Notes under the pieces: generated by a model
What the model was told of the DNA's origin: nothing
Database searches by the model: none
Seen by the model: the letters and a program-made list of their open reading frames with translations, nothing else
From: Notospermus geniculatus
Lineage: Eukaryota > Nemertea > Pilidiophora > Heteronemertea > Lineidae
NCBI GenBank assembly: GCA_002633025.1
Contig: NMRB01000520.1
Location: 21,639 to 85,638 of the forward strand
Length of the DNA stretch: 64,000 nt
Direction: 5' to 3'
In this document: piece after piece, positions 1 through 10,874 of the stretch
How positions within the stretch are numbered: the stretch's first letter is position 1
Layout: every line of letters starts with the position of its first letter
Translations under genes and position numbers: made by a program

Positions 1-1331
1 CATTTGCAGGTCATCAACGAGACCGTCGGCCATTTTGAATTAAGATGTCGGCGTAATTAGTGATGTTATCGTTGTCGTGATTGGTGCTTCTGTTGGAGTT
101 TCTGCTTTGTTAGACAGAACGCCTCCATTCATGACTTGACGCTCAGACAGTGATTAGGTCGTGATGAGACATTAGTCGCCGAGCCGTCTACTGCATAATC
201 CGGGGCGGAAATCAACTGGGTTATGGAAACAAAACTTCCGCTTCAGACAAATCTAGCGATTAGATCCTTTCCATTCACCTGGGTGTGCCTGGTTAGCATT
301 TGAACAAACGGATGATCCTCTTACTAAGACCCACCAAATGGTAATTTGGTAATACATTAGAGAGTATCATCTCCTAATTCCGAGCTTATATGTACCGGTA
401 TTAGACATAGAATTATATTCAGCGCCTCAGATTCGTTATTAGGCCTAAACCCTGCCTGCTGGTTAATGAACGCATGATTTCTTAATTGCATCCGCGTGAT
501 TCGGTTATTAGTTGGTCGATAACAATGAGGGATTTTTGTGTAACAATGCCAAAATATGTTCAGTCGCTGTTGTGGTCGCAAAGCCGGTCGCCTAGAAAAT
601 CGCCAGTGTGCGCCGCTCTTTACATATACAACTTGTAATACATGTAAAAAGTAAAAACAAAAACAAAACATTTATGTGTTTTGAAGCTCCTACAACTCAT
701 GAATAAAAAATGTTACATCTTGTATTGGATTTACAGTTCTTTAAGCGACACCGCCTCTTTAAGTAATGATTTATAAGCGAGCCGATTGATAAACAGGATT
801 ATGCGTGTCCATAGAAATCAGACTCCATCTTCCTAAAGGATTCTTCTCATGTTGCAGCCATCCACAATCAACAACACGGCTTGCTTTTCCCTACGCCGTC
901 AAAACATATTCAATTTGGCGTTGTTGTTCCACGTATGCCGGAAGGCTGACGAACCACGTCTAGCTTATAACTAACTCAATCCCATACTCCATTGATCAAG
1001 AGCATACCAACAACTCCTTCCAACTCCCAGATCAATACACTTCGCCAAAGGGTAGCGGACCATTTCCAATCGTACCGTGAGAATCTGCTTTTGATTGACA
1101 TCTGACCCTGACATATGCAACTTGATCCACATCAGCTTCTGGGGCCACAGTGAAATAATGTCGGCTCTCTGCTGAAATGACGAACAACATATTTTTTTCC
1201 AAACGATAGCCTCCGCTGAGAGTGTATAGCTTTTATGACAATGTCATATTTCCCTATAGGGATTATGAAAGGATCAATACGATTCTATTTGGCAAATCCT
1301 GACGGCTGTTTTTTGGGCGGTTCTTTCCTCC
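1..1331. other. Intergenic, nothing recognised
   Basis: I see no splice-bounded coding segment, tandem array or clear hairpin here. A 104-codon open frame on the minus strand (357-671) has low-complexity composition and no family resemblance, so it is not called. Confidence 0.5.
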
Positions 1332-1568
1332 TAAGGCTGCTTTTCCACGAGACGTTTGCGGGCGCGGAATAGGAGGCGGGCGCGGGTGCGGGTGAAAGAG
1401 CTAAAGGGAAATACGTTGGATCGATCTTTTCTACCCGCGTCCGCCTCCTATTCCGCGCCCGCAAACGAAAAGCAGCCTAAGGCTGCTTTTCCACGAGACG
1501 TTTGCGGACGCGGAATAGGAGGCGGGCGCGGGTGGAAAAAATCGAACCAACGTATTTCCCATTAGCTC
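1332..1568. repeat. GC-rich palindromic repeat, one and a half copies
   Basis: A segment starting AAGGCTGCTTTTCC at about 1334 is followed by its inverse at about 1432-1478, then by the same left arm again at 1479-1533. The loop (1395-1430) reappears inverted at 1534-1568. The region is far richer in GC (GGAGGCGGGCGCGGG) than its surroundings. A single undetermined base at 1569 suggests assembly trouble. Confidence 0.7.
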
Positions 1569-1974
1569 NTGCCGAAAATCCGCATGAAAATCACGTTTTT
1601 TGGTTGGCTCAGGGGGGGGGCAACTGCCCCCTCGCCCCCTTTAAATACGGCCCTGGTGATGTACGGTGTTAACACGGTCATGTACGGTCCATATGCGGTC
1701 TAGAGGATATTGCGAGGTGGCCACAAGGTGTTGGGGGCAATAACTCAGCGGTTCTGAAGGGTTGTGAAAGGTGACAACATGGTAGCAACTTTCAGCAACT
1801 CGTCGGTGATTCTCGGGTTTGAGGCGATCAGCAGTAGCAGCAGTCGTCATCGCCAACTTGTACATCTCGTATATACATTTTGCATCACTCCACCTGCATG
1901 TATTTGTATTTTGCCCCTTATAGGGCCAATAATTCCATTGTAATTCTTTTCTTTTCTTGTAATAACTACTGTCA

Positions 1975-2442
1975 GGGTGTGTTTCACAAAGTGTTCCGTC
2001 CGACACCAGAAAATTTTCACCATTCTTTTGTCTACTGGTGAAAGGCTGTTTCTTGAAACTCTACAATATTCATGTCAGATCTAGGTATCATGGAGCTCTA
2101 AATTATGGCACTGAAACTAATTGATTTACTAACCCTTTAAAGTCTGACAGCAGAAAGTAGTTTTGGTGTCGGACGGAACGATAGATTTTGCTGATAAGCT
2201 CAATATTTTTTATACCCTCCTTCAAATGAGTGTACACTGCGTATTTTTTTAAACCCTCCTTCAAATGAGTGTACACTGTCCCAGATGGAGAAGCTAATAG
2301 TTATGGAGAAGCTGATAGTTCAAGGTCGACATTATCAAATACTACATTTGATTTTTGGAAAATCAATGGCAGAAATCTTTGTGATCATTTCAAAGTTAAA
2401 TTTTGCCCCATTTTCTTGGGTGACCAATTTTGAAACTCACCC
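1975..2442. mobile_element. MITE, TIR GGGTGTGTTTCA, 4-bp TSD (copy 1)
   Basis: The ends are inverted (GGGTGTGTTTCACAA and TTTTGAAACTCACCC) and are flanked by the direct repeat GTCA. Internal inverted motifs (TTCCGTCCGACACC / GGTGTCGGACGGAA) are also present. A stretch near 2205-2280 is duplicated in tandem relative to the other copy at 52822-53183. Confidence 0.8.
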
Positions 2443-2872
2443 GTCATCTGATCAGGAGGAATAAACAAAGTGCGTGCGCATCATCCAAATGAGCTATTAC
2501 ATGTAGTGCCATAGGTCTTCCAGCTGGCATTCGTATTGTTAGCACTTAGCCTACAAGTGCCAACAGCTCCCTTGGCAAAGGTTCCGAAATATTATTGATC
2601 GCTTCATCCAGAGCATTAGCTGAATAGGTGTACACGTATCGACTGGAGGTCAAGTGTCAGAACATAACAGCCTCGACACAAAATCAATAGCTATGGTAAT
2701 TCGACTATTAAGTTTTCAAATTTCATTGGTTGGTTAAATTGCATTATTCAATCTGGCACATTTGCTTCTGAAATAGATCTATTCTGTGGTCTGTGGGCAA
2801 TAATATAAAGAAGCATGTAGGTCATGGGTTGCATCTTGGAAATTGATATGTCTGAGCTCTGATTTTGCTCCG
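2443..2872. other. Intergenic, nothing recognised
   Basis: AT-rich single-copy-looking sequence with no coding or repeat signal that I can support. Confidence 0.4.
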
Positions 2873-3510
2873 TGGTTGTGTCAGAGATGGGTTACTTTGG
2901 CCTTGCGCCTTGATTGTATCAGAGATGGGTTACTTTGGCCTTGTGCCTTGGTTGTGTCAGAGATTGGTTACTCTGGACTTGCGCCTTGCTTGTATAAGAG
3001 ATTGTTACTCTGAACTTGCGCCTTGGTTTTATCAGAGATGGGTTACTTCGGCCTTGTGTCTTGCTTTTATCAGAGATGGGTTACTTTGGACTTGCGCCTT
3101 GGTTGTATAAGAGATTGGTTACTTTGGCCTTGCACCTTGGTAGTAGAGACGGGTTACTTTTGGCCTTGTGCTTTGGTTGTATCAGAAATGGATAACTTCG
3201 GCCTTGTGCATTGTTTGTAGAAGAGATAGGTTACTTCGGCCTTGTACCTTGTTTGTACAAGAGATAGATTACTTTGGCCTTGCGCCTTTGGGGAATAGCC
3301 GACCGAAGTGAGCTTTTTGGACTTTCTCCTTGGTTTATATGAGACACGGGTTACTTTGGCGTTTCTCCTTCGTTGTACTGTCAGAGATGGGTTACTTTGG
3401 CCTTGCTTCCTGGTTGTATTGGTGATTGGTTACTTTGACCTCGGTCCTTGGTTGCAACGGTTGTCCAGAATTCGTTACTTTAGATCTTGGTCCTTGGCTG
3501 TTATAGAGGC
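2873..3510. repeat. Degenerate 38-bp minisatellite
   Basis: The recurring unit is about 38 bp with core GAGATGGGTTACTTTGGCCT and a TTG-rich tail. Roughly 16 diverged units with small indels fill the interval. Open frames through it (for example 2865-3110) only reflect the repeat and are not genes. Confidence 0.9.
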
Positions 3511-4012
3511 GGTATAGACCAATAGCGATAACACTTGAAGTTTTTAGAGAAATTTAAAAAAAATATGCCATTCTGACTTTCCGTAGATGAAATAGCTCTG
3601 CCTCTGTTCTTCGCGAGAATGAAACTCTCCTTCAGCATAAGTTGAGAAGTTGTGAGATATTACGATGAACTTGGATTCGCTCACTGAGAGTAGCTGTGAT
3701 CTCCTTCCTGCTGAAACCCACGAACGGTTCATTCTCCGGCACAGCACTAGACTCCAGATGAAATATCACCTCCCCAGAAGGTCTTGACTCCACCAGAGAA
3801 AGGCTAATAATGAATTGCGTATACTCTCGGGAGCATGCTCAATACAGCGCCGTAGATTCTCAATTTTCACGTCTCACCTGGCTGTAAAGGTCAATGCCAG
3901 AGAATAACGGAACACACAATGAACGTGTGATGGCGTTCAAAGTGGCTACCCGAATGTCAGGACGCTGCACTTTAAAGAATGGGTAAAGGGGCGCGGCATG
4001 CGATCTCTTACC
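3511..4012. other. Intergenic, nothing recognised
   Basis: No coding exon, hairpin or tandem repeat that I can support. Confidence 0.4.
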
Positions 4013-4187
4013 GGTGTAACGTTTTTGAGCGTTCCCCATCTGCGAGTGTTCCCCTGCTATTGTCTGACGGAATAAGCCGCGACTCGACAATGGAGGACAC
4101 AGAGAGAAACGTGTCGATCTATCTGCCAGTGTTTCCAGAACAATAGGGGGAACACTGACACACGGAAACACTGAAAAACTTTACACC
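4013..4187. mobile_element. MITE, TIR GGTGTAACGTTTTTCAGTG family
   Basis: The ends GGTGTAACGTTTTTGAGCG and CACTGAAAAACTTTACACC are inverted. The same family is seen at 25873-26045 and 9823 onward, with fragments at 4308-4385 and 9370-9495. The shared inner motif 'attgtctgacggaataagcc' confirms the family. Confidence 0.7.
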
Positions 4188-4196
4188 TGTCTTTAT

Positions 4197-4307
4197 TGAC
4201 TGCCGACGTAGAGGGAGCCACCTAGCGGCAGCAATACGAACTTAACAAACATAGTACATCGGGTTTATTCGCCGACAACGTAGTTAGGGGTTGGAGAGTG
4301 TGACTGA
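4197..4307 (+). repeat. Dispersed repeat R (GACTGCCGACGTAGAGGG), truncated
   Basis: Matches the repeat at 50750-50950, 7057-7261 (inverted) and 57505-58235. Shared blocks are 'gactgccgacgtagagggag', 'ggcagcaatacg' and 'attcgccgacaacgtagtt'. This copy stops early and is followed by a fragment of the GGTGTAAC MITE family (4308-4385). Confidence 0.75.
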
Positions 4308-4390
4308 TGTTTTCAGTACAAAGAAGGAAACACTGAAAAACGGGGAACATTGGTAGATGTTACACCGGTACACCTGCCACTCGCTAAGCG

Positions 4391-4837
4391 TCCGAAATAA
4401 GCGCTACACTATCAGAGCTCCTTGAACGTACAAGTAGGCCTAGCTAGTTGCTAAGTGTTCATTGCAGCCTACGTACATGTATCGTACATATTTTTGTGTT
4501 TCAATTTTTGCTTTTGGTACTACATGTACGTGTATTTATACACACTATTAAGAGCCCCCGGATACAAAACTTCATCTCCAACATTATTGACAGAGAAAAA
4601 GTGTAGATACATGTAGCTGAAAGAATACCATAATACAACTGAGAAAAAAGTGCTTTTAGTACTTTAAGCATAAACCTTCTTCATCGTTCATCATTTCTCG
4701 ATATTTTCAATCATGTTTGTCTGCCCTGGAGGAGTTCCCTATCAGTTTATGATTCCGTTAGAGCCCTGAAATGTCAACTACACGGTTTGGTGATAAACAA
4801 AATCAACTGTAAATGTTTTAGACACTGTTTTCCACTT
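4391..4837. other. Intergenic, AT-rich
   Basis: Contains several TACATGTA octamers (for example near 4522 and 4610) but no gene or hairpin. Confidence 0.4.
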
Positions 4838-5285
4838 AGCCACGTATCAGTCACTGCATCCCAGCCACGGCCATGTAGAATTAGCGGAATCAGCAGATCT
4901 GGCGGATTTAGCGGATTCTGTATAAAATTAAATAAGATTTGATAATAAAGGGATTTTAAAAAAATAATTATTAGTAATATAATTTTTTCAAGTGTTCTAT
5001 ATGCTGCACAGGTTATAAAGGGAAAGCCGCAAGAGCGTCGCGAACAGCAGCTGGATGAACTATTCCTGCAGACCATTTTTGTTGCCCTTGTTTGGATTAC
5101 CAACTGTAAAAGGTATTTTCGCGGTCCTTTATAATCTGTGGGACACATGAAAAATTATATTGCTTAATTAGTTTCCATTCATCGTGTATTTTATTCAATT
5201 TTACATAGAATCCGCTAAATCCAACAGATCTGCTGATTCCGCTAATTCTACATGGCCCCCAGCCACGTATCAGTCGCTGCATCCC
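4838..5285. mobile_element. Hairpin element between ~25-bp direct repeats
   Basis: Arms (4872-4940 and about 5190-5254) beginning CCATGTAGAATTAGCGG are inverted. Outside them lie near-identical direct repeats at 4838-4862 and 5261-5285 (core CCACGTATCAGTC). The direct repeats are longer than normal TSDs. Confidence 0.6.
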
Positions 5286-5730
5286 TGTGCCCCAATAAGG
5301 GCAGAACATTGAACCAATCCTTAGTGCGATGAACCAGACTCTCAAGATGAAAGATTTTCACGGTTACACACTACATGTATACGTAGATAAAGATTCACAG
5401 TCTATTTTCTATCCCACCTCGCTATCTCGTAAAAATAACTAGAAAAAAACTAGCTCATATGTCACGTTTATTTACGGTGAAAAATTTATTCCTGGCGAAA
5501 ATGTCAGGATTATGCATAGACAGCGTGACATGACTCTACTTCAGCCGGTGTAATAGGCAATAGCATGCCATCACAAGGTGTATCAGACGGGATAATGAGT
5601 GTAAATTGGCCAAAAAAGAACATTGCGGCTAGCAGTGGCATTTTAAGTTAGTATACAGAGCTATAACCATACATTTGCGATACATACCTCAAAAAAAAAG
5701 CGTCACCTCCTTCAGAGTGTGAAGCTCGTT
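5286..5730. other. Intergenic, nothing recognised
   Basis: AT-rich, no supported feature. Confidence 0.35.
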
Positions 5731-6009
5731 CACACTATGCAAACAAATTAAAGATATCACGGGTATTTTCGCGGGCCACGAAAATCATTGTTTATTTACA
5801 TTTTGTTTGTTTGTGTCCAGTCTTTCTTTGCCTTATGAGTAATTTGTTGGTGGCATGCCCCTCTAGAAATTCTTTTGATACCGTAAGTATTCAATGGGGT
5901 TGGCATGTCCCAAAAGTCCAAAATAACATGATGTAAACATCAATGTTTACAAACATTGAATGTAAACAATGAAGTCGTGATACATTATCTTTAAGTTTGC
6001 ATAGTGTGG
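5731..6009. mobile_element. TTAA MITE (5748-5994) centred in a palindrome
   Basis: TTAAAGATA..TATCTTTAA ends define a piggyBac-style MITE of about 247 bp; the second copy is at 7616-7884. Just outside, TTCACACTATGCAAAC and GTTTGCATAGTGTGG are themselves inverted, so the MITE sits near the centre of an older palindrome or has longer termini in this copy. Confidence 0.75.
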
Positions 6010-6010
6010 A

Positions 6011-6412
6011 TTTACGTAATAGGCAGGAGCTTCAACTTTTTTATAGTAAGGGGGTACATGAATCTGTCAACTTGATGCCTTAAATTCCATTTCTGACGAG
6101 AAAAAGCTATTTTCGGCACAATTAGTGTTCCATGTGCAAATATACGTTAGCCTACGTGTATTCAAATGTACAGAGATGACCCAGCGCTCTCATCGTTCGT
6201 GGGGTTCTCATTAATTCTGTTCTTTTGTATCATAAGATCAACTACATGTAAGTCTGAATTCAACAAAATTTGCAATAAACATGCAGAAGGGTCTTGCCTG
6301 ATCATACGGAAGAGTCCGAATGCAAATCTGTTGAGGTTTAAAGGGATACTGCCCACATTTATAAAATGCTAAGTTTGTAAGTGAAACCTTTATGTTTCAT
6401 TCCTTTATGGTC
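6011..6412 (+). repeat. Dispersed repeat R3, copy 1 (partial)
   Basis: Aligns with 27490-28235 and 29565-30045 through blocks such as ACGTAATAGGCAGGAGCTTC, 'tcgttcgtggg' and 'catgcagaagg'. Relative to the other copies it carries 6-bp insertions at 6155-6160 (CGTGTA) and about 6245-6250 (CATGTA). Confidence 0.8.
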
Positions 6413-7056
6413 TGAGCAATATTCGTCTTTCTGCGCATCTTAAGGGATAGGTTGATACAGGGGAGTGGGAGAGTGCGAAGACGCTGATTCTGCCTCGAAG
6501 ATACCCAGTTTCGGTAAACGATCCCTAAACACGAGGGATGGATGTAGCAGATCTTAAGATTTTCCACCAGGGTAAGACTCGAATTGCGATAATGACACGA
6601 AGATGTAAGCAAACGGTTTTGTTTCCATGGTATCCTGGCCAACTTTCACAGGATTGTATGCCGGTCTCGGATTTTGTCCAATACGTCTTGTGTAGACCTC
6701 AGTATCATGGTTGTAGCCCTTGGTACAGTGTAGGCAACAGACAGAATTTATTCTACAGATGGTTTTGCTGGTAAGAACAGGGCGTTTGAATTATTGAAGG
6801 GCCTATAGGTGAGACGGTGGCAAAATGCACAGCAATATACACGGACCTCATTTTATACTGGGAATGCACAATAGGCCTACCTAGTTCTTATCCAAAAAGT
6901 TGAGATAGGTATCAAGAAGTTTCTACTGTAAGATGTTGGCCTACCTACATGTAACTCAACAGTCCCGCAGAAGAGGCCTGAAGATAAACCCCGGGCTGGG
7001 CAAAAAAGTCAGTCAACCCCTCTCCAGTTAACAGGTTGTTCCATGTTTTATTGCTA
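6413..7056. other. Intergenic, nothing recognised
   Basis: No exon or repeat that I can support. The short open frames on both strands lack family resemblance. Confidence 0.35.
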
Positions 7057-7261
7057 CCACGGTATTGCCGCTTTTCCTCGACATCCGGCTTCACCGCGCC
7101 ACTCTCCAACCCAGGGACTAACTCCGTTGTCGGCGAATTGTCCCGATTTACTACATGTACGTACATTTTGCACGAATTGTCCCGATTTACTACGTACATT
7201 TTGTAATGCATTTTTGTAGTTCGTGTTGCTGCCGCTAGGGGGCTCCTTCTACGTCGGCAGT
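7057..7261 (-). repeat. Dispersed repeat R, inverted copy
   Basis: Reverse complement of the repeat at 50750-50950. It contains a local direct duplication of about 40 bp (CCCGATTTACTAC...), and the two halves differ by exactly CATGTA at 7154-7159. Confidence 0.75.
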
Positions 7262-7615
7262 CAAATAACGCATTAGAGATCCAATACCTTGCTCCTTTAA
7301 TAGCCCTGCATCACTTTAGATCGGCTGCTGTTCATTCATTATCTTCATTAGTGTATTGGTCGATTGATTGACTGATGTTGGTCTTATCCTGTTTACGGTA
7401 TACTGGGTAGACAATTTAGTCTTGCAGTAGTCTATTGGTATGTCTATAAACAACAAGATACGATCAACTCGACCTCTGCTTGATGGGTCATAGACATGCC
7501 AAGACCCGATTGAGAACGATTTTCTGAAGACATTGAGTGTAGTTGGTAAGATGAATATCTTGATATGTACAAAGGCATTGTCGTGGCTTCCATTCGAAGG
7601 CGGATACCCACTGTC
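7262..7615. other. Intergenic, nothing recognised
   Basis: No supported feature. Confidence 0.35.
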
Positions 7616-7884
7616 TTAAAGATAATGTATCACGGGTATTTTCGCGGGTCACGAAATTCATTGTTTATTTACATTTTGTTTGTTTACATGTATGTCCAGG
7701 CTTTCTTTGTCTTATGAGCAAATTGCTGCTGGCATGCTTGTCTAGAAATTCTGTTGATTCCGAAAGTATTCATTTTGGTGGGTTGGCATGTCCCAAAAGT
7801 CCAAAATAACATACCGTGTAATGTAAACATCCATGTTTACAAACATTGAATGTAAACAATGAAATCGTGATATATTATCTTTAA
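7616..7884. mobile_element. TTAA MITE, TIR TTAAAGATAATGTATCACG (copy 2)
   Basis: Both ends are TTAAAGATA in inverted orientation. The body matches 5748-5994, including 'aacattgaatgtaaacaatg'. It carries CATGTA at 7687-7692 that the other copy lacks. TTAA boundaries are typical of piggyBac-type elements. Confidence 0.8.
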
Positions 7885-8415
7885 GCCTGACTCAGGTCGA
7901 CATTGCGTCTTGAAGCAACTCGACGGATCCGTCGCAGATCAGAAAATCACCACGCGCAGGTCGACATTTCAGTGACTGAGAGGAACTCGGAGCAACTGGC
8001 AGTTTAGTTACTTCGAACAGTTTAGTTACCTCGAACAGCATGCTCATGTCGACAGCGCGTCGATCAGAAACGGAAAGGTAGCAAGACGCACGGCACTGTC
8101 GCCATTTTCTTTTTTCGGTCGATACGTCACGTGATTTTCAATGAAATATCCCCGTTCAAGCAACTGATCAGTTGCAAGCAGGAGCAGGTCGACGGATCTG
8201 AGTGGAACTGGAGACAAGTAGTCGCCAAGTAGAACACTGGCAACTCGACGGAACTCGCGGCAACTACACATGTAGCGGATCCGGCAGTTGCTCGGAGACG
8301 CAAGCGCGTCAGGTGGACAAAATCGGCAACTGATCAGTCACCACGAGTTGCTTCCATCGCTGGAAAGCTAGTTACCGCGAGTTGCTTCAAGACGCAACGT
8401 CGACCTGTAGCCAGA
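7885..8415. mobile_element. Long hairpin MITE (GCGTCTTGAAGCAACTCG arms)
   Basis: The left arm 'attgcgtcttgaagcaactcg' region (about 7885-7930) is the inverse of about 8370-8415. It adjoins the TTAA MITE, so the outer boundary is uncertain. Confidence 0.65.
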
Positions 8416-8424
8416 CTTTATACA

Positions 8425-8520
8425 TGTAGATCGGGCAACGGGGCTCAAAGCCCTGTTTCCACTACAGCGGATTCCCCAAACCGAGGCGGAAACGGCTGTA
8501 TGAAACCGGGCCTTCAGTCT
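8425..8520. repeat. Fragment of the GC-rich hairpin family seen at 13869
   Basis: Blocks 'aaagccctgtttccacta' and 'cagcggattcc' match 13869-13987 in reduced form. Confidence 0.45.
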
Positions 8521-9174
8521 AGTTGCAGCGGAGATTTCAGTTGAGACAAAATCAGAACGAATTATTAACGTGCAGCCCATTTCCGCCGGCGGCCTTTTCG
8601 TTAAATCTGAATATCGTCTTCCGTCTCTTTTCAAAAGACGTGGCAATTGCGGGGCCGACTTGCCTATGCAGTTAGCAGATCGCTACGTAGATTCATTCGA
8701 ATCTTCCGACGGAATAAGCGACCATCAAGTTGATTGATGGTTTTTTAATACTAAATCAAGTTTCCTCGAGCACTGCCTCGGTGCAGTGACGCCTAGATTG
8801 CATCTTCTTTCCGCAATTATCCTTTTCTCGCCGTGTGCTCACGGTTAGTCGTAAATTCCCGTCGTGCATTCTCTAAGGCCAGGCGCCAATTGACGGCAAA
8901 TCTCAATGCGGTAGGGGTGTTTTTGAAGTCGACTGACCCAACGATGTTGGACTTGTCATTAAGTCGGGTCAGTCGAATTTGCACGACGTCACGAAAGAGA
9001 CGCAACGTCATACATGTACAATGTACATCAAATTGATGACATCCTATTCGAAGCATATTCGTACATGTACATGTATTTCGTAATTCGGAGACGTTGCGCA
9101 ACCTCCCTATTGATAACATTAATGTTTAGCAGGAGAAAACCGGCACTGACAAGGAAAGCCTCCTATGTGTCCGA
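8521..9174. other. Intergenic with small hairpin and octamer cluster
   Basis: A short hairpin at about 8927-8980 (GTCGACTGACCC arms) recurs at 56937-56990. TACATGTA octamers cluster at 9010-9075. No gene seen. Confidence 0.45.
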
Positions 9175-9285
9175 CTCCAGAATTCACGAATTTTCGACCC
9201 CGGTTCAAGTGGAACTTTACCATCTGAAACTCTAGAAAAGACTCAAAAGACCCCGGTTGGGGTCGAAAATTCGTGAATTCTGGAG
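9175..9285. repeat. Hairpin, arms CTCCAGAATTCACGAATTTT
   Basis: Near-perfect inverted arms around a GGTTCAAGTGG loop. The left half recurs inside the nested element at about 15890-15970, and a trace is seen at about 31770-31810. Confidence 0.7.
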
Positions 9286-9369
9286 ATTGACTTCTTGCTT
9301 ATTATCATTTTGTGTGTCAATTTTGTGCTATTCTGTATCTTGGATTTACTATTTGTCCGACTCGGTGTA

Positions 9370-9495
9370 ATATTTGCCAGTGTTTCCGTATGTTAATGTT
9401 CCCACTTATTGTTTGGGAAACGCTGTCAGATAGATCTACACGAAGGGGACATTTTTAACAGGGGGTCATTCTTTACTGTTACACCGTTCAGTATT
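9370..9495. repeat. Fragment of the GGTGTAAC MITE family
   Basis: Matches the right half of the family at 4013-4187, including 'ccagtgtttcc' and a terminal TGTTACACC. Confidence 0.45.
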
Positions 9496-9822
9496 CGGGT
9501 TATTTATTGGGTATTCACAGTTTTTCAACAACATTACATTACACAATGCTTTTCGATAATGGGATTGAAGCTATAAGACCTATAAATCTTTGCACCATAA
9601 AATTAACGCTCAAAGCAGTCAGCTCAGACATTCTTATTGATGAGACAGACATTGCAGATGGCTTTGTGAATTGTTCAGGCGTTTCCAATACCATAATGAA
9701 TTTTCACCTTTACCTAGCTTGGGTGAATCTTTTGATATTGATGCATTTTGATCAGCTACAGACAAATCGCTGGAGATGTGTGGAGTAGAGTGTGATGATT
9801 TCACTTTCAGTGGTAAGAATGC
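9496..9822. other. Intergenic, nothing recognised
   Basis: No supported feature. Confidence 0.3.
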
Positions 9823-9951
9823 CGGTGTAACGTTTTTCAGTGTGGCCCTTGTGCCAGTCTCACATTACAATTGATTGACGGATTAAGCCGCGACTTGACA
9901 ATGAGCGACACAGACAAACAGTGAGTCTGTTTCCCAGTGTGTTGCAAACAA
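9823..9951. repeat. GGTGTAAC-family MITE, left part
   Basis: Starts GGTGTAACGTTTTTCAGTG and shares 'cggattaagccgcgacttga' with 4013-4187 and 25873-26045. It is interrupted on its right by the hairpin 9952-10371. Confidence 0.6.
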
Positions 9952-10371
9952 GGCCACACTTTTTATATTTATTGGATTACGGATTTTTCAGGCCGAAACC
10001 TATGTAGGAGGGGAGGGAATAAAAATAAAAATAAAATACAAAAATCTTTGACTTTTTAATTTTTTCCCTAGTGTTACGTGCTATGCGTCACAGAAATTCA
10101 AGGGGGAGGGAATAAAAAAAGTGAAATGTGGTAAAAAAGAAATAAAACCTTTTATTGATGCAACAGTAGAACGAGAGATAGGGCCTACATAGGGGCCTAT
10201 ATCCTGAAAATACAGGGCGTCAGCATTTAAATATCTTTTACGTTGCACCTATTGGTCAGCGGGAAAAAACAAGAACACAAAATAGACCATCGGGAATTTT
10301 ATTTTTTTTTCAACATTTTCAAAAAACCTGGGAGGGGGGATCCGTAATCCAATAAATAAAAAAGTGTGGCC
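9952..10371. mobile_element. MITE, TIR GGCCACACTTTTTATATTT
   Basis: The arms GGCCACACTTTTTATATTTA and their inverse at about 10340-10371 enclose an A-rich body. It is inserted in the GGTGTAAC-family relic and lies just downstream of the third exon of the minus-strand gene. Confidence 0.7.
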
Positions 10372-10435
10372 CCACAGAAAAATGGCCACATGGCTCACCA
10401 ATATACCATTCGTTGGATACTTTTTTCCCGTTTAC

Positions 10436-10874
10436 CGTTCAATTCTTCCGCCAAGTGACCACGGCCAGGTTTTCCCGAAATCATCCTGTACACCCTGATC
10501 TGGTAATTTCGACCACTTAACAAATTGGTCACGAAGATCCTTCGGGTATCAAGAATCGGCACTTCCCAGTAAGCGCACTTCGTTGCCAAAGCCCACTGCC
10601 CGGTCGGTTCCATGCTTTCATTTAAATATATCGCATAGATGGAGTAACTATGAGAGTACTTGCCAATCCCCGAAGCAATCAATAGCAACCGATTTCCATT
10701 GGGGTCAAACAGCATTCTACCAACAAAAGTTGCCCACTTCGATAACACTACTTCATTCCACTTAGTGTAGTTACTCGCAACCTCGGCGTAGTAAAGGTGG
10801 AGGGGGCCTTCGTCTCCACGCTCTTTTTGCTGGAAAAATTGCGCCATAATCAAATTTACTCTAGATTCGTTCTT
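10436..10874 (-). CDS. Exon 3 of the PAN-like gene
   Basis: The open frame starts just after ..CCTTAG and contains VNLIMAQFF, GRMLFDPNGNRLLLIASG and LLSGRNYQIRVYRM. It ends at donor AACG|GTAAAC (phase 1); a second possible donor, AATG|GTATAT, lies further downstream. The acceptor lies inside the terminal repeat of the MITE at 10859-11078, so the first five or so residues come from the transposon. Pre-insertion sequence offers no in-phase acceptor that I can see. If the acceptor is wrong, the exon still holds from about 10860 down. Confidence 0.65.

Noticed and set aside
2865-3517. Several frames in the 38-bp minisatellite
   Set aside because: Repeat-derived; the product is a diverged repeat with no known domain.
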